From NCBI GenBank assembly GCA_013361075.1, contig JABWAJ010000075.1:1-15106 (forward strand): 15,106 nt of DNA, given 5' to 3'. Below are positions 7,196 through 14,176 of this stretch, piece by piece. Source of the DNA: Saprospiraceae bacterium (GTDB lineage: Bacteria; Bacteroidota; Bacteroidia; Chitinophagales; Saprospiraceae). The notes under the pieces were generated by a model. That model saw only the letters and a list, made by a program, of their open reading frames with translations. It was not told the origin of the DNA and searched no databases. The number at the start of each line of letters is the position of its first letter. The stretch's first letter is position 1. Both the position numbers and the translations under genes were made by a program.

Positions 7196-8719
7196 TCACC
7201 GTTTCTTCAATTCAAACAAATCTTTCCTCCGGTCTTTTAAATTCCGGACGCTGCCGAATTGGTTCAATTCCCGCAACAAATCAATATCTACATCTGCAAT
7301 TAAAATCATTTCTGTATTGGGTGTCGCTTCTGCTTTGATGCCATTGGTCGGGAAGGCAAAATCGCAGGGGGTAAAAACCATGGACTGCGCAAACTGGATG
7401 TCCATGTTGTGCACATTGGGCAGGTTGCCTACACTGCCTGCGATGGCGACATAACATTCATTCTCAATTGCCCGGGCCTGTGCGCAGTTGCGAACCCGGG
7501 AATACCCGTTTTGGGTATCGGTCAGGAAAGGCACAAACAGAATAACCATACCTTCGTCGGCCAACAGCCTGCTCAATTCCGGGAACTCCACATCATAACA
7601 GACCAGAATACCAATTTTTCCGCAATCGGTATCAAATGCTTTTATTCCATAACCGCCCTGCATGCCCCATATTTTTGCCTCATCCGGCGTTACATGGAGT
7701 TTTTCGTAGCGCTCGATTGTGCCGTCTCTCAGGCACAAATACCCCACATTATAAAGCAGTTCGTCCTTTATTTCAGGCATGCTGCCCGTGATGATGTTGA
7801 TGTTGTAGGAAATGGCCAGCTCCGCAAATTTCTGAACGATGTCTGAGGTGTGTTTAGACAATTCGCGGATGGCTTCGGGTTCCGACAAGTGGTTATTTTC
7901 CGCCATTAACGGCGCATTAAAAAACTCAGGAAACAAGGCAAAATCGCAGCGATACCCGGAGACTGCGTCTACAAAGTATTCTGCCTGCTGCATTAAGTCG
8001 TCCGGGTTGCTATAGGGCCGCATTTGCCACTGAATCAACCCCAGTCGGACCACTGTTTTTTTGGTGGCTGTTTTTGTACTTGGCTTTTCGTAATAAATAT
8101 TGTCCCATTCCAGCAAAACGGCGTATTCATTGGAGGCTTCATCGCCTTCCAAATAGCCTTTTAGTATTTTGGACGGGTGAAAATCATTGGAGATTTGAAA
8201 ATTCAGAACAGGGTCGTGGATTTCTTTCCGCCTGACTTTTTCGATGTATTCTTTTGGAGAGATTTCACTGGCATATTTGTGGTAATTCGGAATCCGCCCT
8301 CCGAAAGCAATTCCTTTCAGGTTCAGGCGTTCGCACAATTCTTTCCGGTAATCATACAACCTTCTGCCCAGCCTTAATCCGCGAAATTCTGCCTTGATGA
8401 ATACGTCGATGCCATACAGTACGTCGCCGTCCGGAGAATGCGTGCGGAAAGAATAATTCCCGGTAATTTCTTTATAGGTATGGTGTTCATCAAATTTATG
8501 GTAATCCACAATAATGGACAAAGCGCAGCCCGCGAGTTGGTTGTTGACTTTGATCACCACCTGTCCTTCCGGAAACCGGCTGATCAAGGATTTGATGTGA
8601 TGCTCTTTCCAATAGGAATCGGACATATTGGTGTAAGCTTCTATCATCATTTGTTTCAACTCCTGATAATCGCTCAGTGTCAAAAATTCCAGTTCAATAT
8701 TTTCAATTTTCTGTACCAT
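7196..8719 (-). CDS. Bifunctional GNAT N-acetyltransferase / carbon-nitrogen hydrolase (nitrilase superfamily) fusion
   Basis: The product has 507 residues, close to the similarly built B. subtilis YhcX. Residues about 1-215 form a GNAT acetyltransferase domain. The acetyl-CoA-binding region is RGLRLGRRLYDYRKELCERL from residue 113, where the fourth position of the usual R-x-x-G-x-G/A motif is Arg116. Residues about 223-490 form a carbon-nitrogen hydrolase with a complete Glu-Lys-Cys triad: Glu265 in ALFPEFFNAP, Lys340 in RYEKLHVTPDE and Cys374 in ILVCYDVEFPE. Nitrilase-superfamily enzymes hydrolyse amides or nitriles through the cysteine, and GNAT domains acylate amines. A natural pairing would be making and breaking an amide, but the substrate is unknown. 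There is no signal peptide, so the protein is cytoplasmic. The gene appears to begin its own transcript after the gene-free region to its right. Domain calls are firm; the pathway is open. Confidence 0.92.
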   Translation of the reverse strand: MVQKIENIELEFLTLSDYQELKQMMIEAYTNMSDSYWKEHHIKSLISRFPEGQVVIKVNNQLAGCALSIIVDYHKFDEHHTYKEITGNYSFRTHSPDGDVLYGIDVFIKAEFRGLRLGRRLYDYRKELCERLNLKGIAFGGRIPNYHKYASEISPKEYIEKVRRKEIHDPVLNFQISNDFHPSKILKGYLEGDEASNEYAVLLEWDNIYYEKPSTKTATKKTVVRLGLIQWQMRPYSNPDDLMQQAEYFVDAVSGYRCDFALFPEFFNAPLMAENNHLSEPEAIRELSKHTSDIVQKFAELAISYNINIITGSMPEIKDELLYNVGYLCLRDGTIERYEKLHVTPDEAKIWGMQGGYGIKAFDTDCGKIGILVCYDVEFPELSRLLADEGMVILFVPFLTDTQNGYSRVRNCAQARAIENECYVAIAGSVGNLPNVHNMDIQFAQSMVFTPCDFAFPTNGIKAEATPNTEMILIADVDIDLLRELNQFGSVRNLKDRRKDLFELKKR

Positions 8720-8861
8720 GCTTGTTTATCGTGTTAAAATCAGGGAGTTCCCTTAAAAACCCGGCCTGTTTAAACGCTTTGAAAGGGGGAAGGTTGTATC
8801 TCAACAACCCTCTTTTGCCAAACCGAAGTTAGGAATTTTTCGGGAATACGTGGGGGTTGGC

Positions 8862-8869
8862 TATCTTTA
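8862..8869 (+). promoter_or_regulatory. Candidate Bacteroidota -7 promoter element of an orphan transcript
   Basis: TATCTTTA matches seven of eight positions of TAnnTTTG and resembles the TATCTTTG ahead of aspS in this window. A T-run (8836-8840) lies about where a -33 element would be, but no TTG is present. No gene starts downstream; a strong terminator follows about 180 bases later. Confidence 0.4.
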
Positions 8870-8873
8870 CCTG

Positions 8874-9051
8874 AATCATATTTTAAGCTTCTTACGTCTT
8901 CGATGTTTTGCCTTACCTCGTACTGCGGTGCGGGCGGTGGCGTGCTGCGTGCCTGGCAAGCCTGGCCTAGGATTGAGTTACAGCATTTCCCGGAGGCTGA
9001 GCAGTTTAGCAAACTCAAAAGCCCGTTCAACTGGAGTTGAACGGGCTTTTT
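8874..9051 (+). ncRNA. Candidate small non-coding RNA of about 180 nt, family unknown
   Basis: This is the main content of the gene-free stretch 8720-9186. A -7 promoter element (8862-8869) and an intrinsic terminator (9017-9051) bracket about 180 bases. A plus-strand frame in between (GTG start at 8850) gives cysteine- and arginine-rich text that runs into the terminator stem, so it is unlikely to be protein. Internal pairing is possible: TTGAGTT (8973-8979) with AACTCAA (9012-9018), and CAGC (8981-8984) with GCTG (8996-8999). The size fits a 6S-like or regulatory RNA. I could not match the 6S bubble, the SRP RNA apical motif (CCGGAAGG/AGCAG is only vaguely approached at 8988-9005) or the tmRNA tag. 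The transcript ends are inferred. The rest of the stretch (8720-8860 and 9052-9186) shows no recognisable feature beyond a short stem GGTTGT/ACAACC at 8792-8809. Confidence 0.35.
9017..9051. terminator. Strong, possibly bidirectional intrinsic terminator
   Basis: AAAAGCCCGTTCAACT (9017-9032) and AGTTGAACGGGCTTTT (9035-9050) form a perfect 16-bp inverted repeat around GG, with five Ts at the plus-strand end. Read on the minus strand it ends in four Ts and lies about 135 bases past the stop of the acidic/basic secreted protein. It could serve that gene and a plus-strand transcript from about 8874. Confidence 0.85.
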
Positions 9052-9186
9052 GGTGAATCAGGTGAACCATTGACGCGGCCACGAGCTTGTTTTATTGAGG
9101 ATTGACGATGTTGAGTCGGGAAATCATGGAGTGGGTAAGTATTCTCCATCAAAAATTTCCAATCATCATTCATCAATTATTCATGC

Positions 9187-10143
9187 TTATCCCCCACCCC
9201 GCTTCCGCGTCGTTTTGGTTTTTGTGCGACTAGCGCCAACTTTTCCACCATCTTTGCCTTTAGCGCCAACTTTGGTGGTGGTGCGCTCTTTTGTGACCTT
9301 GCCTCCATTTTTGCCTTTGACAGTGGTAGTGGTGGTGGTGCGTTTCCCGGCCACAACTTTCCCATTTTTACCCTTTGCTGCAACCACTGTTGTGGTGCGG
9401 GTGTGTACGACCTTGGAGCTGGTGCGACGTGGCGCGTACACCGCGTGGGCCCGCACAACGCGATGGGTTGTTACGACGTGGTAATGGCGGTGGAAGGGCC
9501 GCACCCGCACATGGAATACACGCCAGGGATGCGGGCGCCATGGGCGAAACCAGGTTGGGTAGTAGCGCCAGCGCCACGGAGAAACCCAGACGACGTAACG
9601 CGGGCCGTAAATGAAACGAACACCTGGCCACAACCAGACGTTGACAACGATGCGTGCATTGGCATCATAATCGACCGACGGGCCGCCTTTCCCCCCTTTT
9701 TTACCTTCTTCTGCAAAAGGTTCTACGAGCAGTTGTTCGCCGTAAAGGTCTTCATCTCCGACGATTTGGAGCACAGCGCTTTCTTCGCCGTCTTTTTCAA
9801 TCTCGATGACCGCAACGTCCTGCGACTCAGATTCACTGATCACTGCCTGTAGCACAATGGCGTGTACATCTCCTTCTACGTTGTCAATGACGCGGATGTA
9901 GTCAATTTCTCCGTCTTCGTTCAGGTCAAGGTTGTTGACATCGTTGTTTTCTGAATTCAGTGATTTTTCAAAAGCTTCCGGAGATTCAGCTTTTTTGAAC
10001 AACTCCACAGCGCCTTCCAGGCTGAAGTGATCGCCGGGCAGCCCCGTGCTGTCAACAGGATCTACGTCTTGTGCCTGGGCCGAAAATGCCATCAGTCCGA
10101 TGACGCAAGCTGTACAAAGACGCAAAATTGAACATTTAACCAT
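9187..10143 (-). CDS. Secreted protein with acidic N-terminal half and highly basic repeat-bearing C-terminal half, unknown function
   Basis: I chose the ATG at 10141-10143 (318 residues), because it is followed at once by a signal peptide (1-24, ILRLCTACVIGLMAFSAQA); the longer frame from 10275 would place it 44 residues inside. Residues 25-160 are strongly acidic and contain DLNEDGEID (73-81), a D-x-N-x-D-G-x-x-D pattern like calcium-binding loops, then HAIVLQAVISESESQDVAVI. Residues about 163-235 are rich in Trp, Arg, Tyr and His (VSPWRWRYYPTWFRPWRPHP, then eight or so His). Residues 250-306 are three 19-residue units of the form TTT..AKGK(N/D)GGKV...R, and the tail is TKTKTTRKRGGG. The last 156 residues contain only two acidic residues (Glu286, Asp298). 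I recall similar acidic modules in hypothetical proteins of flavobacteria but know no function. Envelope or matrix binding to polyanions is a guess. Confidence 0.8.
   Translation of the reverse strand: MVKCSILRLCTACVIGLMAFSAQAQDVDPVDSTGLPGDHFSLEGAVELFKKAESPEAFEKSLNSENNDVNNLDLNEDGEIDYIRVIDNVEGDVHAIVLQAVISESESQDVAVIEIEKDGEESAVLQIVGDEDLYGEQLLVEPFAEEGKKGGKGGPSVDYDANARIVVNVWLWPGVRFIYGPRYVVWVSPWRWRYYPTWFRPWRPHPWRVFHVRVRPFHRHYHVVTTHRVVRAHAVYAPRRTSSKVVHTRTTTVVAAKGKNGKVVAGKRTTTTTTVKGKNGGKVTKERTTTKVGAKGKDGGKVGASRTKTKTTRKRGGG
9226..9396 (-). repeat. Three tandem 57-bp coding repeats (19-residue Lys/Thr/Gly units)
   Basis: Codons 250-268, 269-287 and 288-306 of the secreted protein form three units of exactly 19 residues. 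Each starts with TTT and ends in Arg, with a K-G-K-(N/D)-G core at a fixed place. The units differ in sequence, so this is an older, diverged tandem array. Confidence 0.7.
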
Positions 10144-10325
10144 AGTTGATGCAATTTTGATGAAGTGAAAAGATTCATCAGAGATGAAGCGCGGGAGTTT
10201 GACGCAGAAGAATGAAAGAGGTTTAATCACAGTGCCTAATTCCCGAAAAATCCGCAGAGGATAAGTGAGATCCACAAATCAAGACGCCAGCCTTTGCGCT
10301 CCATTGCAGGGAAAACCATGGTGCG

Positions 10326-10372
10326 TTAAAAACAAACACCCCGATTCATGCATGCTGCACAAAGCGGGGTGT
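10326..10372 (-). terminator. Intrinsic terminator of the fabH-efp-accBC operon
   Basis: ACACCCCG (10336-10343) and CGGGGTGT (10365-10372) form an 8-bp G+C-rich stem with a 21-nt loop. On the minus strand it is followed by TTGTTTTT. It lies about 20 bases beyond the accC stop codon. Confidence 0.8.
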
Positions 10373-10394
10373 CTCATTTATTGAGGCAAGCAAC

Positions 10395-11744
10395 CTATTT
10401 TTGTTCCTCGCCCAAATCAAAGTTATTGAGAAAAGCAGTCGTAAAATTACCTGCCCTGAAATTTTCATCTCTCATGAGCCGCTGGTGAAAAGGGATCGTC
10501 GTTTTGATGCCTTCAACCACAAATTCATCCAGTGCCCGTTCCATTTTTTTGATGCATTCTTCGCGGGTACGGGCCCTGCAGATGAGTTTTGCAATCATGG
10601 AGTCGTAAAAAGGCGGAATGGTATAGCTGGCATAAACATGGGTATCTACCCGAACTCCATGCCCTTTCGGGCTGTGGAAAGAAGTAATTTTTCCGGGGCT
10701 TGGCCGGAAATTATTGAACGGATCCTCTGCATTGATGCGGCATTCCATCGCATGGGCATTGGGAAAATAATTATCGCCGGTGATGGGCTCTCCTGCAGCA
10801 ATTTTGATCTGCTCCTTGATCAAATCATGGTCAATGACCTCTTCCGTAACCGGGTGTTCCACCTGTATCCGGGTATTCATCTCCATGAAATAGAAGTTAC
10901 GGTATTTGTCAACCAAGAATTCAATTGTTCCGACACCTTCGTAATCAATAGATTTTCCGGCTTTTACCGCTGCCTCGCCCATTTTTTGCCGCAACTCGTC
11001 GGTCATAAAAGGGGAAGGACATTCCTCTACTAATTTTTGATGGCGGCGCTGGATCGAGCAATCGCGTTCCGACAAGTGAATGACTTTGCCGTATTGATCA
11101 CCCACAATCTGAAACTCGATGTGGCGCGGTTCTTCAATGTATTTTTCGATGTAGATGCCATCGTTCCCAAAAGCTGCTTTAGCTTCCTGGCGTGCCATGT
11201 TCCAGTTGCTTTCAAAGTCCTTCGCTTCCCAGATGATGCGCATTCCTTTTCCGCCGCCGCCAGCTGTGGCTTTGATGATAACGGGGTAGCCGATTTCTTT
11301 GGCTACCTTCATGCCTTGTTTTACGTCTTTGATCAGCCCTTCGGAACCCGGAATTACCGGCACACCGGCTTTGATCATGGTTTCTTTCGCTGTGATTTTA
11401 TCGCCCATTTTGCGGATCTGGTCCGGCGTTGGTCCGATAAATTTGATGCCGTATTGGGAACAAACTTCTGCAAAAGCTGCATTTTCAGCTAAAAAACCAT
11501 ACCCGGGGTGGATTGCGTCGGCGTTGGTGATTTCCACCGCCGCCATAATTTTGGGAACACTCAGGTAGGAAGCGGAAGAAGATGGCGGACCAATGCAGAC
11601 TGCTTCATCTGCAAACCGCACATGCAAACTCTCCCGGTCAGCTGTAGAGTAAACAGCGACCGTTTTGATGCCCATTTCCCGGCAGGTGCGGATGATGCGC
11701 AAGGCAATTTCTCCGCGATTGGCAATGAGTATTTTTTCAAACAT
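10395..11744 (-). CDS. accC: Biotin carboxylase, subunit of acetyl-CoA carboxylase
   Basis: AccC carboxylates the biotin carried by AccB, using ATP and bicarbonate. This is the first half-reaction of malonyl-CoA formation for fatty acid synthesis, in the cytoplasm. The product has 449 residues, the same length as the E. coli enzyme. The N-terminal domain starts KILIANRGEIALRIIR. The ATP-grasp domain has Lys116, Lys158 and the glycine-rich loop KATAGGGGKGM (158-168). The active-site stretch MEMNTRIQVEHPVTE (287-301) supplies Glu288, Asn290 and Arg292. ERDCSIQRRHQKLVEE (226-241) and AMECRINAEDP (332-342) are also family signatures. It is the last gene of the operon, 50 bases after accB, and a terminator follows. 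The carboxyltransferase subunits (accA, accD) are not in the window. All key residues are present. Confidence 0.97.
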   Translation of the reverse strand: MFEKILIANRGEIALRIIRTCREMGIKTVAVYSTADRESLHVRFADEAVCIGPPSSSASYLSVPKIMAAVEITNADAIHPGYGFLAENAAFAEVCSQYGIKFIGPTPDQIRKMGDKITAKETMIKAGVPVIPGSEGLIKDVKQGMKVAKEIGYPVIIKATAGGGGKGMRIIWEAKDFESNWNMARQEAKAAFGNDGIYIEKYIEEPRHIEFQIVGDQYGKVIHLSERDCSIQRRHQKLVEECPSPFMTDELRQKMGEAAVKAGKSIDYEGVGTIEFLVDKYRNFYFMEMNTRIQVEHPVTEEVIDHDLIKEQIKIAAGEPITGDNYFPNAHAMECRINAEDPFNNFRPSPGKITSFHSPKGHGVRVDTHVYASYTIPPFYDSMIAKLICRARTREECIKKMERALDEFVVEGIKTTIPFHQRLMRDENFRAGNFTTAFLNNFDLGEEQK

Positions 11745-11794
11745 ATTTTACAAGATTGGTCAAAGATGATGTCTCATAAAAGGCCAGGTACTGC

Positions 11795-12331
11795 TTAGCC
11801 TTTAGGATCAATCAGGAACAGTACCTGATCGTATTCTACCGGCTGCGCGTCTTCCACCATTACTTTTACAACGGTACCTTTGACGTCTGACTCAATTTCA
11901 TTGAACAATTTCATTGCTTCAATGATACAGACAACGGCCCCTGAATCTACCACATCACCAACTTTTACCAATGGCGGCCGGTCGGGCGAAGAAGAGCGGT
12001 AGAAAGTTCCCACCATAGGCGAGCGAATTTCTGTGTACCCTTTTGCCGGCACATCGGATTTGGGCGAAGCTTCCGGCTTGTCTGATGGCTGCTGTTGTGG
12101 AGCAGCGGCAGGAGGAGGCGTAGCAGCCGCAGGGGGGGCATAAGATTGAACCGTCCCTGTATTGACAATTGGAGGAGGCGGTGCAGGCGACCCGATCGGG
12201 CCCAACTGCCGGCCAGAATCATGAAAACGCGTGCGAACTGTCAGTTCGAAATCCCCGTTTTTCAATTTGAATTCTGTCAGTTCCGACTTGTGAACAAGCC
12301 GGATCAATTCTTGTATCTCTTTGAATGTCAT
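11795..12331 (-). CDS. accB: Biotin carboxyl carrier protein of acetyl-CoA carboxylase
   Basis: AccB carries biotin between biotin carboxylase and carboxyltransferase. The product has 178 residues. Residues 1-45 form a short helical N-terminal part (FKEIQELIRLVHKSELTEFK). A Pro/Ala/Gln-rich flexible linker spans about 46-90. The biotinyl domain follows at about 100-176, with the thumb-like FYRSSSPDRPPLVKVGD (110-126) and the biotinylation motif EAMKLFNEI, in which Lys141 is modified by biotin ligase. The start at 12329-12331 lies only 4 bases after the efp stop, so the two are translated from one mRNA and perhaps coupled. The linker is the only low-complexity part and is normal for the family. 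Confidence 0.96.
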   Translation of the reverse strand: MTFKEIQELIRLVHKSELTEFKLKNGDFELTVRTRFHDSGRQLGPIGSPAPPPPIVNTGTVQSYAPPAAATPPPAAAPQQQPSDKPEASPKSDVPAKGYTEIRSPMVGTFYRSSSPDRPPLVKVGDVVDSGAVVCIIEAMKLFNEIESDVKGTVVKVMVEDAQPVEYDQVLFLIDPKG

Positions 12332-12335
12332 GCTG

Positions 12336-12902
12336 TTATTGTTTTACGCGTTCAATATAACTCCGATCACGAGTATCCACTTTAATGAAGTCTCCCTGGT
12401 TGACGAACAAAGGTACGCGCACTTCTGCGCCGGTTTCCACCGTAGCTGATTTCAGGGTATTGGTGGCTGTGTCGCCTTTCAGGCCGGGTTCCGTGTACGT
12501 AACTTCCAGCACCATGTGTGAAGGCAGTTCGACCGACAACGGTATTTCTTTCTCCGCATGGAAAAGAATAATTGCGATGGCACCTTCTTTCAGTAAGTCG
12601 GCATTTTCGATCATCGTTTCCTGCAGTGCCAATTCCTCGAACGTTTCATTGTTCATAAAATTAAAGGTCGCACCGTCGTTGTAAAGATATTGATATTCAC
12701 GTCTTTCTACACGAACTGTATCAATTTTATGCCCTGCCGGGAAAGTATTTTCAATTACCCGACCGGTCGTCAGGCTTTTGAGTCTGGTGCGCACAAAAGC
12801 ATTGCCTTTGCCTGGCTTTACGTGCTGAAATTCCACGATGGTAAAAATGTCGTGGTTGTATTCAATGCACAGGCCATTGCGAATATCAGATGTAGATGCC
12901 AT
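12336..12902 (-). CDS. efp: Translation elongation factor P
   Basis: EF-P binds ribosomes stalled at proline runs and helps form the peptide bond. The product has 188 residues, the usual length. The N-terminal KOW-like domain contains the loop HVKPGKGNAF, in which Lys32 occupies the place of the lysine modified in E. coli (Lys34). The second and third OB-type domains follow, with VELPSHMVLEVTYTEPGLKG (124-143) and the typical ending VDTRDRSYIERVKQ. No modification enzyme gene is visible in the window. The gene sits 67 bases after fabH and 4 bases before accB, in the same operon. A useful partner effect is possible, since AccB itself has short proline runs (residues 51-54 and 72-74), but that link is only a thought. 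Confidence 0.97.
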   Translation of the reverse strand: MASTSDIRNGLCIEYNHDIFTIVEFQHVKPGKGNAFVRTRLKSLTTGRVIENTFPAGHKIDTVRVERREYQYLYNDGATFNFMNNETFEELALQETMIENADLLKEGAIAIILFHAEKEIPLSVELPSHMVLEVTYTEPGLKGDTATNTLKSATVETGAEVRVPLFVNQGDFIKVDTRDRSYIERVKQ

Positions 12903-12969
12903 GATAATTAGCGAATATTTGAGTGTTTTGAAAATTAGTTTGTTTGCCGATTTGCCCTTTGCCCACTTG

Positions 12970-13959
12970 TTATTTTCCCCATTTCAAATAAATAGCCCCC
13001 CAGGTGAATCCGCCGCCAAAGGCGGTCAGAATGAGGTTATCCCCTTTTTTGAGCTGGCTTTCGTAGTCCCACAGGCAAAGTGGCAGGGTTCCTGCAGTAG
13101 TATTGCCATATTTGTGAATGTTGACCATCACGCGTTCCATCGGGAATTTAGCGGTGTTCGCTACCGATTCGATGATGCGCAAATTGGCCTGGTGCGGCAC
13201 CATCCAGTTGACATCTTCGGGTGCCAGTTGGTTGCGCTCCATGATTTTGAGGACAACATCCGACATACCGTTTACCGCAGCTTTATAAACCGGGCGGCCA
13301 TTCTGGTAGATGTAGTGTTCCCGGGCAAGCACCGTTTCAACGGTAGCCGGGCGGCGCGACCCACCAGCTTTCTGATACAGGTAGTACTGGCCAGAGCCGT
13401 CGCTTTTGAGGTACGAATCTTTGATTCCGTAGCCATCCGTATTGGGTTCCAGCAAAACAGCGCCCGCGCCGTCGCCGAAAAGAATGCAGGTAGACCGGTC
13501 CGTATAATCAACGATAGACGACATTTTATCGGCGCCGATGACAACCACTTTTTTGTGAGAACCGGATTCCACAAACTTGGATCCCGTTGTGAGTGCATAC
13601 AAAAAACCAGAACACGCAGCACTGAGGTCGAAGCAAAATGCATTTTTCATCCCCAAAGCCTCTGATACGATGTTCGCTGTATCCGGAAAAAGCATGTCGG
13701 GCGTAACCGTTGCACAAATAACGAGGTCAATTTCAGATGGATCGGTATTGGTTTTTTCCAATAATCCCTTCACAGCTTCGATGGCCATGACCGAAACACC
13801 CTGGTCTTCTCCTTTCAGAATCCTGCGTTCGCTAACGCCCGTACGCTCCACAATCCATTGGTCATTGGTTTCAACCATTGTTTCCAACTCCTTGTTGGTC
13901 AGCACATAATCAGGTACGTAAGCGTGTACGCCAGTAACGGCTGCATGAATTTTTGACAT
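12970..13959 (-). CDS. fabH: 3-oxoacyl-ACP synthase III (beta-ketoacyl-ACP synthase III)
   Basis: FabH condenses a short acyl-CoA, usually acetyl-CoA or a branched primer, with malonyl-ACP to start fatty acid synthesis. I chose the ATG at 13957-13959 (329 residues), because MSKIHAAVTGVHAYVP is the normal N-terminus; the longer frame from 14064 adds 35 residues with no family match. The catalytic triad is complete: Cys116 in DLSAACSGFL, His256 in NWMVPHQANLR and Asn286 in HKYGNTTAGT. The C-terminal LTAFGGGFTWGAIYLKW is also typical. It is the first gene of the operon with efp, accB and accC, so the substrate-making and substrate-using steps are co-transcribed. A degenerate -7 element TACCTTGC on the minus strand (13991-13998) is a possible promoter. 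Primer preference (straight or branched) cannot be read from this sequence. Confidence 0.96.
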   Translation of the reverse strand: MSKIHAAVTGVHAYVPDYVLTNKELETMVETNDQWIVERTGVSERRILKGEDQGVSVMAIEAVKGLLEKTNTDPSEIDLVICATVTPDMLFPDTANIVSEALGMKNAFCFDLSAACSGFLYALTTGSKFVESGSHKKVVVIGADKMSSIVDYTDRSTCILFGDGAGAVLLEPNTDGYGIKDSYLKSDGSGQYYLYQKAGGSRRPATVETVLAREHYIYQNGRPVYKAAVNGMSDVVLKIMERNQLAPEDVNWMVPHQANLRIIESVANTAKFPMERVMVNIHKYGNTTAGTLPLCLWDYESQLKKGDNLILTAFGGGFTWGAIYLKWGK

Positions 13960-14084
13960 TGTTTGATGTTGACGTTGTGCAAAAAACGCTGCAAGGTAAG
14001 AATTTTTCAAATGATCACTCCCCGCTTGATTGCATCCAACTGCATAAGAACTTTTTTCCGTCATTAAAAATCTGCATCATTCCC

Positions 14085-14092
14085 TATCTTTG
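14085..14092 (+). promoter_or_regulatory. Bacteroidota -7 promoter element of aspS
   Basis: TATCTTTG matches all fixed positions of TAnnTTTG. It predicts a start near 14097 and a leader of about 80 bases before the aspS ATG. A T-rich stretch (14052-14057) lies upstream but no exact -33 TTG is seen. It sits in the 217-base divergent region between fabH and aspS. Confidence 0.6.
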
Positions 14093-14176
14093 CCGCCGCT
14101 TCCGGGAATCCAACGGGATTTCAAATTGTTCGGAAAGCATTCAGACCATCACTACTAAATAACATAAACTAAGTAT

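Noticed and set aside
8940..9012. Resemblance to bacterial SRP RNA (CAGC...CCCGGAGG...GAGCAG)
   Set aside because: The conserved GGAA tetraloop and the symmetric internal loop are missing, and the flanking arms do not pair as in 4.5S RNA.
8770..9030. 86-codon minus-strand frame in the gene-free stretch
   Set aside because: Its start codon lies inside the terminator stem, the translation has no signal, domain or regular composition, and the region is better explained as a transcribed or repeat intergenic segment.
8850..9056. 68-codon plus-strand frame with GTG start
   Set aside because: It starts within the candidate promoter and runs through the 16-bp terminator; Cys/Arg-rich translation without family resemblance.
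9226..9396. Possible CRISPR-like array from regular 57-bp units
   Set aside because: The units are diverged codons of one protein with no repeat/spacer pattern; they are coding tandem repeats.
12838..13665. 275-codon plus-strand frame opposite efp and fabH
   Set aside because: Antisense to two genes with complete catalytic motifs; long antisense frames are common opposite moderately G+C-rich genes.
13960..14064. 35-residue N-terminal extension of FabH (start at 14064)
   Set aside because: FabH proteins normally begin at the MSKI-type start; the extension has no family match and overlaps the likely promoter region.
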